NCBI GenBank assembly: GCA_031418215.1
Contig: JANOXC010000151.1
Coordinates: 1 to 19,303, forward strand
Direction: 5' to 3'
Source of the DNA: JANOXC01 sp031418215
GTDB lineage: Bacteria > Bacteroidota > Bacteroidia > AKYH767-A > OLB10
Length of the DNA stretch: 19,303 nt
Each line of letters starts with the position of its first letter. The first letter of the stretch is position 1. Below are positions 8,933-17,362 of the stretch, in pieces. The translations under genes and the position numbers were made by a program. The notes below the pieces were generated by a model. It saw only the letters and a program-made list of their open reading frames with translations. It made no database searches and had not been told where the DNA came from.

Positions 8933-10326
8933 AATTCCACAAGATCTGTTTCCACATGCTCACTTGGTCTTTTAGCATTACTATCAGCAATTTTTCCTTC
9001 CTTATCGATTATTACATAATGTGGGATTCCTTTAACATTATAAAGTTTAGTAATTTCTGATTCAAAATTACCTGTTGATAGTAGATGTACACCCTTTAAT
9101 TCTTTTTCCTTAATGATTTTTTTCCAGGCATTTTCATCTGCATCAACTGAAACACATAGAAAAACAACATCTTTATCCTTCATTTCTTCTTCCAGCTTGG
9201 ATGCATAAGGTATTTCCATTCTGCAAGGGCCGCACCAGCTTGCCCAGATATCAAGATAGACGATTTTCCCTTTAAAGTCTTTTAGTGAAACCATTTTACC
9301 GTTTAAGTCGGGAAAGGTGAAGCCGGGCGCCGGATTTCCTGCAGCTAATTTTGAAACAATAGCAAGTGTTTTATCAAGAATTGAAATATAATTTACGTTT
9401 TGTGAAGTAGCTTTATATTTTTCTAAATATAGTTTGCCGTTTGTAATATCATTATCTTGAGTAAGTAGATTATATACCAATTTGGCATAGAGCAAATCTT
9501 TTAATTCTCCTGAAAAGTTAGCTTCAATAAATTTCTCTTTATATTGAATGATGTCTTTAGTTGTGTCTTGCTTTCTGTTAATTTCTGCCTGGCTATTAAC
9601 ATAATCTAGAACATAAGCTCTATAGTTGGAAGCAATGATTGCTTTTGGATTGTTAAAAGGAATTTGTTTAAGAAAACCATAAAAATCATTAGCTAATACA
9701 ATAGGAGTTGATAGATGATTATAATATTCATAAGCTTCCGCATACGAGGTTTTGGCAGAAGCCCAGTTATATTTAATTTCTGCTTCTTCATACTCCATAA
9801 ATGCAGCAACTGAAGGAGATTGGCTTTTTATTTTTGAAAAATATTCATTAAAATTCTTCATTTCTTCATTATGCAAAGAGTCAACTAATTGAGTAAATAC
9901 TTTTTCTTCAAATTTAAAAATAACAGATCCACGTTGAGGTGGAAACAATAAGGATTTTTGCGCCAGATAATTATTAGCTTCTGCTCCCTTATTTTCATAT
10001 TTAATTGTCTTATAAAATTGTTTAGCATCTACTGTTATCTTCATACTGTCTGCCGGAGAGAGAAACATTACAGTCCTTTCGTCGCCATAAATAAAAACAG
10101 CGGGAAAAGATTTGTTCCAGGGAAATGCCATTGAAAAATTCCCGTTTTGATCTATTAATGCTGAATCGGCATATGCTTTATCGTTTGTTAAATAATTTTC
10201 TAAATACTTTATATAAACTTTACCGCTTCCGGGGTTGTGAATTTCCCCATAAATAGTAACTGTTTGTTGAGCTGTTGCAATTTGGAAAGGAATAAGAAAT
10301 AAGAAGATTTTGAAGAGGTGTTGCAT
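8923..10326 (-). CDS. Secreted TlpA-like thioredoxin-fold protein with N-terminal DUF4369-type region
   Basis: Predicted periplasmic or envelope disulfide reductase/isomerase-like protein. Starting at ATG 10324-10326 (residue 6 of the longest frame) gives a clean signal peptide, MQHLFKIFLFLIPFQ followed by IATAQ, with cleavage at TAQ/Q. After cleavage comes a beta-rich segment typical of DUF4369 (YGEIHNPGSGKVYIKYL onwards), then a long helical middle region. The C-terminal thioredoxin/AhpC-TSA domain has the redox motif WCGPC at residues 369-373 (longest-frame numbering) and the cis-Pro turn KGIPHYVIID. Such proteins often help cytochrome maturation or oxidative folding in Bacteroidota, but the substrate is unknown here. 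The multihaem cytochrome is 6 kb away, too far to infer a link. Confidence 0.9.
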   Translation of the reverse strand: MQHLFKIFLFLIPFQIATAQQTVTIYGEIHNPGSGKVYIKYLENYLTNDKAYADSALIDQNGNFSMAFPWNKSFPAVFIYGDERTVMFLSPADSMKITVDAKQFYKTIKYENKGAEANNYLAQKSLLFPPQRGSVIFKFEEKVFTQLVDSLHNEEMKNFNEYFSKIKSQSPSVAAFMEYEEAEIKYNWASAKTSYAEAYEYYNHLSTPIVLANDFYGFLKQIPFNNPKAIIASNYRAYVLDYVNSQAEINRKQDTTKDIIQYKEKFIEANFSGELKDLLYAKLVYNLLTQDNDITNGKLYLEKYKATSQNVNYISILDKTLAIVSKLAAGNPAPGFTFPDLNGKMVSLKDFKGKIVYLDIWASWCGPCRMEIPYASKLEEEMKDKDVVFLCVSVDADENAWKKIIKEKELKGVHLLSTGNFESEITKLYNVKGIPHYVIIDKEGKIADSNAKRPSEHVETDLVELLK

Positions 10327-10341
10327 AAAATGATATTTCAA

Positions 10342-10823
10342 GTTTATAGTTTGTATGAGGGGATAATAGATTTTCTTAAGAGGTGCATGAATGCGGAATG
10401 GATTTTTGAATTAATTAGTGTTTGATTTTAAATGCAAAATAGTCGGTAACTTGAGCATCCGAATTAAGGTATTGCCAAAACTAATAATAATTAGATTAAA
10501 AAAGGAAAAATAATGTTTGTTTTATGAGATGCGCTTATTGATGTGAAGAATGGATGCAATATCCTTGTTAAAACATTGAAATATTTGATTAGTCTGAATA
10601 GGTTCATAAAAGTGTATTCTGCTTTTATTTTAATTAGCAATAAATTGATAAATCGAAAATTTTGTCAATAAATATTTATAATTATTTTAAGATGTTTCAT
10701 ATCATTTTGATCCAATGCTTTTTAATTTGCTTTAACTTTGTCATCCGATCAAAATTGAACGGAAAACTTAGACAAAAAATTATTGAGATTTATTGTTACT
10801 GACAATTTGTTAATACTCAAAAT
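10342..10823. other. 482-bp intergenic region between divergent genes
   Basis: AT-rich, with no open frame resembling a gene. It separates the start of the minus-strand thioredoxin-like gene from plus-strand katG and must carry both promoters. On the minus strand TAGTTTTG (10476-10483) matches TAnnTTTG but has no obvious partner element. A better plus-strand candidate is listed separately. I see no riboswitch or small RNA signature. Confidence 0.6.
10706..10740 (+). promoter_or_regulatory. Candidate katG promoter (TTTG ... TAACTTTG)
   Basis: TAACTTTG at 10733-10740 matches the Bacteroidota -7 consensus TAnnTTTG exactly, and TTTG at 10706-10709 could be the -33 element with a 23-nt spacer, slightly long. 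It would give a leader of about 75 nt before the katG ATG at 10824. An OxyR-type operator was looked for but not recognised. Confidence 0.45.
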
Positions 10824-13031
10824 ATGGAAAATAACACACCTCCAAGCACTGCCGGCAAATGCCCATTTACTGGCGGATCACTAAAACAAAGTGCCGGTAG
10901 TGGCACAAGAAACCGCGATTGGTGGCCAAATCAATTGAAGTTGAATATACTTCGTCAACATTCCTCATTATCCAATCCTATGGATGAGCAATTCAACTAT
11001 GCTGAGGAATTCAAGAAACTTAATCTGGATGCATTGAAGAAGGACATCGTTAATTTGATGACTACTTCACAAGATTGGTGGCCGGCTGACTATGGTCATT
11101 ATGGGCCTTTCTTTATCAGAATGGCTTGGCACAGCGCCGGAACTTATCGCATCTCAGATGGTCGCGGTGGTGGTGGTTCAGGCGCGCAGCGATTTGCACC
11201 ACTGAACAGCTGGCCTGATAATGCGAACCTTGACAAAGCGCGTTTATTGTTATGGCCAATCAAGCAGAAATATGGAAAGACAATTTCTTGGGCCGACTTG
11301 ATGATTCTCGCCGGTAACTGCGCACTCGAGTCAATGGGTTTCAAAACCTTTGGATTCGCAGGTGGTAGAGAAGATGTTTGGGAGCCGGAAGAAGATGTTT
11401 ATTGGGGTTCGGAAAGCAAATGGTTGGACGACCAACGATACAGTGGCGATCGCGAATTGGAAAATCCGCTTGGTGCTGTTCAAATGGGCTTAATTTATGT
11501 GAACCCGGAAGGGCCCAATGGAAAACCTGATCCGCTAGCTGCAGCTCGTGATATTAGGGAAACATTTGGCCGTATGGCTATGAATGACGAAGAAACAGTT
11601 GCATTAATTGCAGGTGGTCACACTTTTGGAAAAACACATGGTGCCGCCGACCCTGGTAAATATGTTGGACCGGAACCGGCAGCTGCAAGTATGGAAGAAC
11701 AAGCGCAAGGTTGGAAAAACACTTTCGGTAGTGGCAATGGAGTAAATACGATTACAAGCGGACTGGAAGGAGCCTGGACAACTACACCAACGAAATGGAG
11801 TAACAATTTTTTTGAAAACCTTTTTGGATTCGAGTGGGAGCTCACCAAAAGCCCGGCCGGTGCGCAACAATGGAAACCAAAAAACAATGCAGGTGCAGGC
11901 ACCGTACCTGATGCGCACGATCCATCAAAAAAACATGCACCATTTATGCTTACCACTGATCTCGCCTTGAGGATGGATCCTGCTTACGAGAAAATTTCAA
12001 GACGTTTTTACGAAAACCCTGATCAGTTTGCAGATGCATTTGCTCGTGCTTGGTACAAACTAACGCACCGCGATATGGGCCCGGTTACTCGTTATCTGGG
12101 ACCTGAAGTGCCGAAGGAAGAATTGATCTGGCAAGATCCGATACCTGCTGTTACCTATAAATTAATTGATGATAACGACATTGCTGCGCTAAAGGCTAAA
12201 ATTCTTAATGCCGGATTAACGGTATCTCAACTTGTATCAACAGCATGGGCTTCTGCTTACACTTTTCGTGGATCTGATAAACGTGGTGGAGCTAATGGCG
12301 CACGCATTCGATTATCACCACAAAAAGATTGGGAAGTAAATAATCCTGCTCAACTATCAATAGTGCTGAAGAAACTTGAAGAAATTCGTGCTGGTTTCAT
12401 TGCAGGTGGTAAGCATGTTTCCCTTGCTGATTTAATTGTATTGGCGGGATGTGCCGGCATTGAAAAGGCAGCGAAGAATGCAGGTTATGATGTCATCGTT
12501 CCATTTTCACCGGGAAGAGCTGATGCTTCACAAGAACAAACAGATGTAGAATCATTTAATATTTTGGAACCGGATGCCGATGGATTCAGAAATTACTTTA
12601 AGCCTAAACATAACGTTACAGCAGAGGAAATGTTAATTGATAAAGCGCAATTAATGACGTTGACTGCACCTGAGTTGACAGCACTGATAGGAGGAATGCG
12701 TGTGCTGAATACAAACTTCAATCAGTCAAAGCAAGGAGTATTCACTAATCGTCCTGAATCACTTACAAATGACTTTTTTGTGAATCTGCTTGATTTCAGT
12801 ATAACATGGAAGTCAACTTCTGATGCGCAAAATGTTTTTGAGGGTCGTGATCGTAAGACTGGTGAACTGAAGTGGACTGGTAGCCGAGCAGACCTGATCT
12901 TCGGTTCTAATTCAGAGTTAAGAGCACTTGCAGAAGTTTATGCTTGTGAAGACGCAAAGGAAAAGTTTGTAACGGACTTCATCGCAGCTTGGAACAAGGT
13001 GATGAACCTGGATCGTTTCGATCTTGCCTGA
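10824..13031 (+). CDS. katG: Catalase-peroxidase KatG
   Basis: Bifunctional haem b enzyme that destroys hydrogen peroxide and has broad peroxidase activity. It is 735 residues long, close to typical KatG. The N-terminal active domain has distal Arg99, Trp102 and His103 in RMAWHSAGTYR, and proximal His266 in AGGHTFGKTHG. Trp102, Tyr225 (GLIYVNPEG) and Met251 (GRMAMNDEE) form the Trp-Tyr-Met cross-link that gives catalase activity; all three are present. The C-terminal half is the duplicated non-haem domain. There is no signal peptide, so it is cytosolic. It is the only large plus-strand gene in the window and is flanked by its own promoter region and a strong terminator, so it is transcribed alone. 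Regulation by peroxide is likely from the family but not shown by the sequence. Confidence 0.98.
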   Translation: MENNTPPSTAGKCPFTGGSLKQSAGSGTRNRDWWPNQLKLNILRQHSSLSNPMDEQFNYAEEFKKLNLDALKKDIVNLMTTSQDWWPADYGHYGPFFIRMAWHSAGTYRISDGRGGGGSGAQRFAPLNSWPDNANLDKARLLLWPIKQKYGKTISWADLMILAGNCALESMGFKTFGFAGGREDVWEPEEDVYWGSESKWLDDQRYSGDRELENPLGAVQMGLIYVNPEGPNGKPDPLAAARDIRETFGRMAMNDEETVALIAGGHTFGKTHGAADPGKYVGPEPAAASMEEQAQGWKNTFGSGNGVNTITSGLEGAWTTTPTKWSNNFFENLFGFEWELTKSPAGAQQWKPKNNAGAGTVPDAHDPSKKHAPFMLTTDLALRMDPAYEKISRRFYENPDQFADAFARAWYKLTHRDMGPVTRYLGPEVPKEELIWQDPIPAVTYKLIDDNDIAALKAKILNAGLTVSQLVSTAWASAYTFRGSDKRGGANGARIRLSPQKDWEVNNPAQLSIVLKKLEEIRAGFIAGGKHVSLADLIVLAGCAGIEKAAKNAGYDVIVPFSPGRADASQEQTDVESFNILEPDADGFRNYFKPKHNVTAEEMLIDKAQLMTLTAPELTALIGGMRVLNTNFNQSKQGVFTNRPESLTNDFFVNLLDFSITWKSTSDAQNVFEGRDRKTGELKWTGSRADLIFGSNSELRALAEVYACEDAKEKFVTDFIAAWNKVMNLDRFDLA

Positions 13032-13050
13032 TGCAGCAATTAATTAATTG

Positions 13051-13084
13051 AAAAAGGTGGTCTGTTAACAGTCCACCTTTTTTA
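13051..13084 (+). terminator. Intrinsic terminator of katG, probably bidirectional
   Basis: AAAAAGGTGG, then T, CTG, loop TTAA, CAG, T and CCACCTTTTTT form a hairpin of eight inner base pairs with one T-T mismatch and A/T flanks. It starts 20 bp after the katG stop codon. The minus-strand reading also ends in a T-run, so it can also stop transcription of the convergent DNA-glycosylase gene. Confidence 0.88.
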
Positions 13085-13126
13085 TTGTTTGATTTAAATC
13101 AAGAGTAATTTTTCTTAAGACAAATT

Positions 13127-13705
13127 TTATTCATGCATTATTTTTTCTATTTTCTTTTTTAGTTCTGGCAATACCTCATTTGCAAACCATTCATTTTTTG
13201 CTTGCCAAATATTATTTCTAGGCGATGGATGAGGCAATGGAAAATATTTTGGCGAATAGGTTTTATAATGATGAACTGTTTCTGTTAATGTATTCTTTTT
13301 TTTATCACCCAAATAATAATTTTGAGCATATTGACCAATTAGTAAAACAAGAGTAGCCTTTGACATAAAAGCCAATAATTTATTATGCCACAATGGGGCA
13401 CATTCTGGTCGGGGAGGGAGGTCGCCGGATTTACCTTTCCCCGGGAAACAAAATCCCATGGGCATTAATGATAAAATATCATCATTGTAAAATGTTGGTT
13501 TGTCAATTCCTAACCAATTGCGCAAGTTGTCACCGCTTTTATCATTCCATGGAATGTTTGTATTGTGTACAATCCGACCGGGTGCTTGTCCAATGATAAT
13601 TATTTTACTCTTTGAACTGGCAGAAATGATTGGATTGGCTCCTAATTCAAGATGTTTTTCACATTCTTTACAATTCCTGATTTGTTCTAAAAGTTTATTC
13701 ATCAC
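13127..13705 (-). CDS. Uracil-DNA glycosylase superfamily protein with probable iron-sulfur cluster
   Basis: A 192-residue predicted DNA base-excision protein. Motif 1 is GQAPGR (about residues 39-44), where family 4 enzymes have GEAPG. The C-terminal motif LPHPSPRN (157-164) supplies the usual His of motif 2. Four cysteines at 12, 15, 86 and 102 have the C-X2-C ... C-X15-C spacing of family 4/5 glycosylases that hold a 4Fe-4S cluster. The segment PWNDKSGDNLRNWLGI and the PMGFCFPGKGKSGDLPPRPEC region mark a subgroup usually annotated simply as 'uracil-DNA glycosylase family protein', whose substrate I cannot name. Two ATGs stand side by side at the start; the second (13700-13702) is equally possible. 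It lies 52 bp downstream of the DUF4256 gene. Confidence 0.85.
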   Translation of the reverse strand: MMNKLLEQIRNCKECEKHLELGANPIISASSKSKIIIIGQAPGRIVHNTNIPWNDKSGDNLRNWLGIDKPTFYNDDILSLMPMGFCFPGKGKSGDLPPRPECAPLWHNKLLAFMSKATLVLLIGQYAQNYYLGDKKKNTLTETVHHYKTYSPKYFPLPHPSPRNNIWQAKNEWFANEVLPELKKKIEKIMHE

Positions 13706-13752
13706 TGGGTTGTAAAAATTTTACTTGTATGTTACAATCGAAAAAAAATTTT

Positions 13753-13760
13753 CAAACTTA
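13753..13760 (-). promoter_or_regulatory. Possible -7 element TAAGTTTG before the glycosylase gene
   Basis: A minus-strand exact match to TAnnTTTG about 48 nt upstream of the glycosylase start, overlapping the end of the DUF4256 gene. A TTTC about 18 nt further upstream is only a weak -33 candidate. The two genes may simply be co-transcribed. Confidence 0.25.
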
Positions 13761-14321
13761 GATTCTTAATGAGCCACGGAAACCTCTTCCTCCATAATAG
13801 GATTGCGCCCCATTATGATAAACAAATACTTTCCCGAATCGGAAATCGGCGAAAATGGCTCCACCAAGTTGCCTGATCTCGATTGGTGTTTTCAACCAAC
13901 TTGATGTTTTCATATCGAAATTTCCAAGTTTCTGTAGTTCTCGATATTCTTCTTCTGTTAATAGCTCGATTCCAATGGCAGCAGCCAGATCAATAGCGTT
14001 GTTTTTGGGCTGATGTTCTTTTCTTGACTCCAGCCCTTCGCGGTCGTAACAAACACTTCTTCGTCCAATCGGGCTTTCTGCAGCGCAGTCATAAAAAATG
14101 TACTCACCCGACTTTTTATCATACGCAACAACATCAGGCGCACCACCTGTTCTTTCCATTTCATGTAACGACCAAAGTTTTTCAATATTGGCTATGAGCT
14201 TTGCTTGTATGTTGGCCCATTCAATACCTTTATGACGGTTCATGTTTTTATCAAAGCGAATTTTTAATACACCAATTAATTCTTCACTTTGTTTTGGTGA
14301 CAACTGCTTTTTTATTCCCAT
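13758..14321 (-). CDS. DUF4256 family protein
   Basis: A 187-residue cytosolic protein of unknown function. Recognisable family features are the N-terminal region (LIGVLKIRFDKNMNRHKGIEW), the central segment MERTGGAPDVVAYDKKSGEY followed by the conserved FYDCAAESPIGRRSVCYDREGLESRK (split here), and the C-terminal GGRGFRGSLRI. It has no signal peptide or membrane segment. The many conserved charged residues, Cys and Tyr suggest an enzyme, but none has been assigned that I know of. It may be transcribed together with the glycosylase 52 bp downstream. The 275-bp gap upstream (14322-14596) shows no gene or clear signal. Confidence 0.85.
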   Translation of the reverse strand: MGIKKQLSPKQSEELIGVLKIRFDKNMNRHKGIEWANIQAKLIANIEKLWSLHEMERTGGAPDVVAYDKKSGEYIFYDCAAESPIGRRSVCYDREGLESRKEHQPKNNAIDLAAAIGIELLTEEEYRELQKLGNFDMKTSSWLKTPIEIRQLGGAIFADFRFGKVFVYHNGAQSYYGGRGFRGSLRI

Positions 14322-14596
14322 TTTAACAAATTGTTATTGTAATTTGTATTCAATTACTTGTAAATGTTATCTATAATACTAAGCTGAGCGGGCTATATCC
14401 TAGTGGAATGCGTTTTCCCATAAAGGTCGGTTGTTTTGTTGGTGATTTAAAATAGAAGCTGAGACGCAAAGCATAGAGATGTTTACTTTTCGTTTTATTT
14501 TCTCTTTAAATTGAATTTCTAACCTAATAAATAGCTGAATATTATGTTTGCAGGTAAACTAACATGTTATTAAATGCGTTTAAAACCACTGGCTTA

Positions 14597-15553
14597 TTAC
14601 TTCTCGACGGCTCTTTGTAACCGGTCATTGATCGTTTTTCCCAGTTCATAATCAGGAAACCGCTCTGCAATTATCACATCTAAATTGAGTTTGTCTAAGC
14701 GATGCAAAGCAGCATATAATTCTTTGGCAGCTTCATTCATATTTCCCGACTTCGAAAGTATTTCTTGATGGGTAATATGTTCGGCAGTAACTGATTCTTT
14801 AAAAAGTAATAGTCCGATTTTTTTACCTTCAAATAATTTAATGTACTCAGTTACATTGTCTGTAAGATGAGTTGCCGTTGTGGGAGAATAATGACGTGAT
14901 AGCATGCCGGGTGCTGTGAGATCAGTTCCGCTGTTGTTGGTATTAATAAGCACCTTTCCAACTAACTTTTCAATATCCTCAACTGAAATAGCACCGTGTC
15001 TGTATAATATTGGTTGATTATCTGCAAACCCGATTATTGTTGATTCTAATCCCATGGAACATTCGCCACCATCCAAAATAACTTCTAAAGTATTTTTAAA
15101 ATAGTTAGCAACGTGATCAGCACTGGTAGGACTGATAGAACCAAAAGGATTTGCACTTGGAGCTGCCAAAGGGAAATCAAGCTGTGCCAAAAGATTTAAA
15201 GTCAATGGGTGATTCGGAACTCTTATTGCAACAGTTTCCTTTCCGGCCGTCACCAGATCAGGAATACTCGGTTGCTTCTTTAGTATTAATGTTAAAGGTC
15301 CCGGCCAAAATTCTTTTGCCATTTTATTAGCGATTTCAGGAATTTCGCGGGCAACAAATGATAAATAATCCGCAGATTTAATATGAATAATTAAGGGGTT
15401 ATAAAAAGGTCTTTTTTTTAAACTGAAAATCTTATTTATTGCAGAATCACTATAGGCATTGCCAGCCAAACCATATACAGTTTCAGTGGGAATGGCAATT
15501 ATATCATTGCCAATCAATGCTTTCTTTGCTATATCTAAACTTATTGTGATCAT
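14597..15553 (-). CDS. tsaC: L-threonylcarbamoyladenylate synthase, long (Sua5-type) form
   Basis: Makes threonylcarbamoyl-AMP from threonine, bicarbonate and ATP, the first step of the universal t6A37 modification of ANN-decoding tRNAs. The N-terminal YrdC domain carries PTETVYGLA (22-30), the basic KKRP loop (46-49) and SAN (133-135). The linker APGMLSRHYSP (214-224) leads into the smaller C-terminal Sua5 domain, making 318 residues in total, as expected for Sua5 rather than the short E. coli TsaC. Some annotations would use the name sua5. It is cytosolic and essential or near-essential in many bacteria. It appears to be transcribed alone. Confidence 0.95.
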   Translation of the reverse strand: MITISLDIAKKALIGNDIIAIPTETVYGLAGNAYSDSAINKIFSLKKRPFYNPLIIHIKSADYLSFVAREIPEIANKMAKEFWPGPLTLILKKQPSIPDLVTAGKETVAIRVPNHPLTLNLLAQLDFPLAAPSANPFGSISPTSADHVANYFKNTLEVILDGGECSMGLESTIIGFADNQPILYRHGAISVEDIEKLVGKVLINTNNSGTDLTAPGMLSRHYSPTTATHLTDNVTEYIKLFEGKKIGLLLFKESVTAEHITHQEILSKSGNMNEAAKELYAALHRLDKLNLDVIIAERFPDYELGKTINDRLQRAVEK

Positions 15554-15672
15554 TTGACTGAATAAAATTAGGTAATATTTTCTATTTTAATTCAATCAGA
15601 TTTTTTGGAAGTGCTACAGTGTCATTTTACACGTGATTGCAACACCCGAAGGACTTGTAAACATAGGTTCCA

Positions 15673-16368
15673 TTATTGAGTCTTGAATAATTTAATTGTA
15701 TAGTCAAGTAACTTTTTGTTTCCATAATCTCCATGCCCTGGAATAATAATTTTCACATTGGGATATTCCTTTTTAAATCTTTCAACTGTACCTGACCAAT
15801 CTATAACATTGGCGTCGCCTAAATATCCTTTACCGGCATCTAATTCTTTTATTAAGAAACCTCCAAACATTATATTTTCGCTGGGGAAATAACCAACTAT
15901 ATTATCTTTTGTATGTCCTTCTCCAAAAAATTTTGCAATAATAGTTTCATCGCCAACTTTTAAAGTTAACGAATCCCTGAAGCTGTTTTTGGGAACAACT
16001 AAATTATTTTCTTTTGCAAGTTCAATCGTTTTGAAATATGCATAAGAAGGAATAACATTTTCATCAAAAACTTTTAGTCCACCTAAACAATCATCGTGAA
16101 AATGTGTTGGAATAATTGCATTTATTTTACAATGAAGCACATCTTTAATCCATTTGATTAACTCTTCTGAATTTTGATCGTTGGTGGGAGTATCGAAAAC
16201 AATTGCTTCATTGCTATTTCTCACTATAAGTCCGTTACAAGGAACATTTCCAAAATCATGCGTTTGTTTAAAGGAGGTATGTTCAAAAGAATTTTCAGTA
16301 ATTTGCGTTACAATTAAATCAGTGGATTTGTAAACCACTTTTGGTTTAAATATCTTGTTACGAAGCAC
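15673..16368 (-). CDS. Subclass B1 metallo-beta-lactamase homologue, N-terminally truncated and lacking the Zn2 cysteine
   Basis: Metallo-beta-lactamase fold protein closest in motifs to subclass B1 enzymes. Numbering from the GTG at 16366-16368, Zn1 ligands His89, His91 and His152 are intact (THFHDD, GEGHTKDN). The Zn2 ligands Asp93 and His212 (PGHGDYG) are present, but the third, normally Cys in GGC-x-x-K, is Phe171 (GGFLIKE; codon TTC, one change from TGC). B1 enzymes need that Cys for full activity. They are also secreted, yet the frame has no signal peptide. An in-frame TGA lies three codons before the GTG, and the sequence there is a palindromic repeat rather than coding sequence. The mature-like part starts at about KPKVVYK. 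It is probably a decayed or repurposed gene whose 5' end was replaced at the repeat. Confidence 0.82.
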   Translation of the reverse strand: MLRNKIFKPKVVYKSTDLIVTQITENSFEHTSFKQTHDFGNVPCNGLIVRNSNEAIVFDTPTNDQNSEELIKWIKDVLHCKINAIIPTHFHDDCLGGLKVFDENVIPSYAYFKTIELAKENNLVVPKNSFRDSLTLKVGDETIIAKFFGEGHTKDNIVGYFPSENIMFGGFLIKELDAGKGYLGDANVIDWSGTVERFKKEYPNVKIIIPGHGDYGNKKLLDYTIKLFKTQ

Positions 16369-16428
16369 AAAGCTTCAATTAACCACTGAACCGCCAATTT
16401 CTTGTAGGTGCTGTTTTGTGCCGTTATA
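16360..16428 (-). repeat. attC-like imperfect palindrome between methyltransferase and lactamase genes
   Basis: About 70 bp. Plus-strand arms GCACAAAGC (16365-16373) and GCTGTTTTGTGC (16410-16421) pair through GCACAAA/TTTGTGC plus a GC/GC pair, around an interior containing CCACTGAACCGCC. A nested hairpin GAAGC-ACAAA-GCTTC (16362-16376) overlaps the apparent lactamase start. The outer end CCGTTAT (16421-16427) is the inverse of ATAACGG at 18351-18357. Size and layout resemble integron attC sites, although the core boxes are imperfect (GTTRRRY is only partly matched). Confidence 0.5.
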
Positions 16429-16459
16429 CTCTTCCAACGATGTCGAAATGTTTCAATTT

Positions 16460-17323
16460 TTATACCTTCTCGCCAACAGCTACTACCATTTCACAGGGTC
16501 CGACAAAACCTTTCTCTGTTTCAAACTTTTTCAGTTCTTGTTCTATTTCTTCCCAAACAGTTTGTTTTTCCGTATCAGATAAGCCACTCAACATTTGATG
16601 CAAAGCACCGAATGATTCTCTCTCAAACTGCACACAATCTTTTGCAAAAGGCAAATTTAACGGTGAATCTATAAGCACTGATTTTACATTAATGAAACCC
16701 GCTTGTAAAAATGCTTTTTCAATTACACCCTCTGCACCTAAACTGAAAGGGCCAGGTTGACCAGGTAGTGGAGGTGGTAGCTTGGCACGATTACGAATAA
16801 TAGAAACAGGGACTGAAAAAAATTTGTTTTTGTCAGGTATTGAATAAACGATAGCTGCAACTTTTCCTCCCGGTTTTAACACACGCAGCATTTCTTTTAA
16901 TGCTCGTTGCTGGTCTGGAAAATAAATAAGCCCTACTCTTGAAATAACTGCATCAAATGTTGAGTCAGGTATGGTAAGGTTTTCGCCATCCATTACTTGG
17001 GTTTCAATATTATTTAGTCCTGCCTGCTTTGCCATTTGCTGGGCAAACTCAAGGATATTCGATGAAATGTCAGTAACAAGAACAAAACCTGTTGCTCCAA
17101 CTTTTTTTGCTGTGGTTATTGATTGTTCACCTGCACCGGCAGCAACATCAAGCACACGATGTCCTGTGGAGATGCCTGCCATGTCTAACATTGTTTCTGT
17201 GGCTTTACCAAGCCAATGATTGAGCGTAGGGCTCCATCGGAACCAAGCTTCTGCTGCTGTTTGCCATTGGTCGTGGGTTGTGTTTTTGTATTTAACAGGG
17301 TCAAATTGAGGTGTTGTTTCCAT
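16460..17323 (-). CDS. Class I SAM-dependent methyltransferase (UbiE-like)
   Basis: A 287-residue cytosolic methyltransferase. The SAM-binding motif I is VLDVAAGAGE (57-66), followed by the acidic residue of motif II in LVTDISSNILEFA and motif III VMDGENLTIPDSTFDAVISR. The post-motif RVLKPGGKVAAIVY segment is also present. The fold matches the Methyltransf_11/UbiE group, but neither methyl acceptor nor pathway can be told. The N-terminal W-rich region (WQTAAEAWFRWSPTLNHWL) is shared by a common group of proteins of unknown substrate. It lies 39 bp downstream of the broken nitrilase gene, presumably in one transcript. Both sit between the two palindromic repeats and may form one mobile unit. 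Confidence 0.9.
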   Translation of the reverse strand: METTPQFDPVKYKNTTHDQWQTAAEAWFRWSPTLNHWLGKATETMLDMAGISTGHRVLDVAAGAGEQSITTAKKVGATGFVLVTDISSNILEFAQQMAKQAGLNNIETQVMDGENLTIPDSTFDAVISRVGLIYFPDQQRALKEMLRVLKPGGKVAAIVYSIPDKNKFFSVPVSIIRNRAKLPPPLPGQPGPFSLGAEGVIEKAFLQAGFINVKSVLIDSPLNLPFAKDCVQFERESFGALHQMLSGLSDTEKQTVWEEIEQELKKFETEKGFVGPCEMVVAVGEKV

Positions 17324-17362
17324 TTTATTTTTTTTAAGAGATGTTTTTGTTTACTGAATTTC

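Noticed and set aside
464..10326. Cytochrome maturation or electron-transfer island linking the multihaem cytochrome and the TlpA-like protein
   Set aside because: They are 6 kb apart with five unrelated genes between them and no shared regulatory signal.
11604..11956. Two minus-strand frames of over 100 codons opposite katG
   Set aside because: They are shadows of a strongly conserved coding sequence; no family features.
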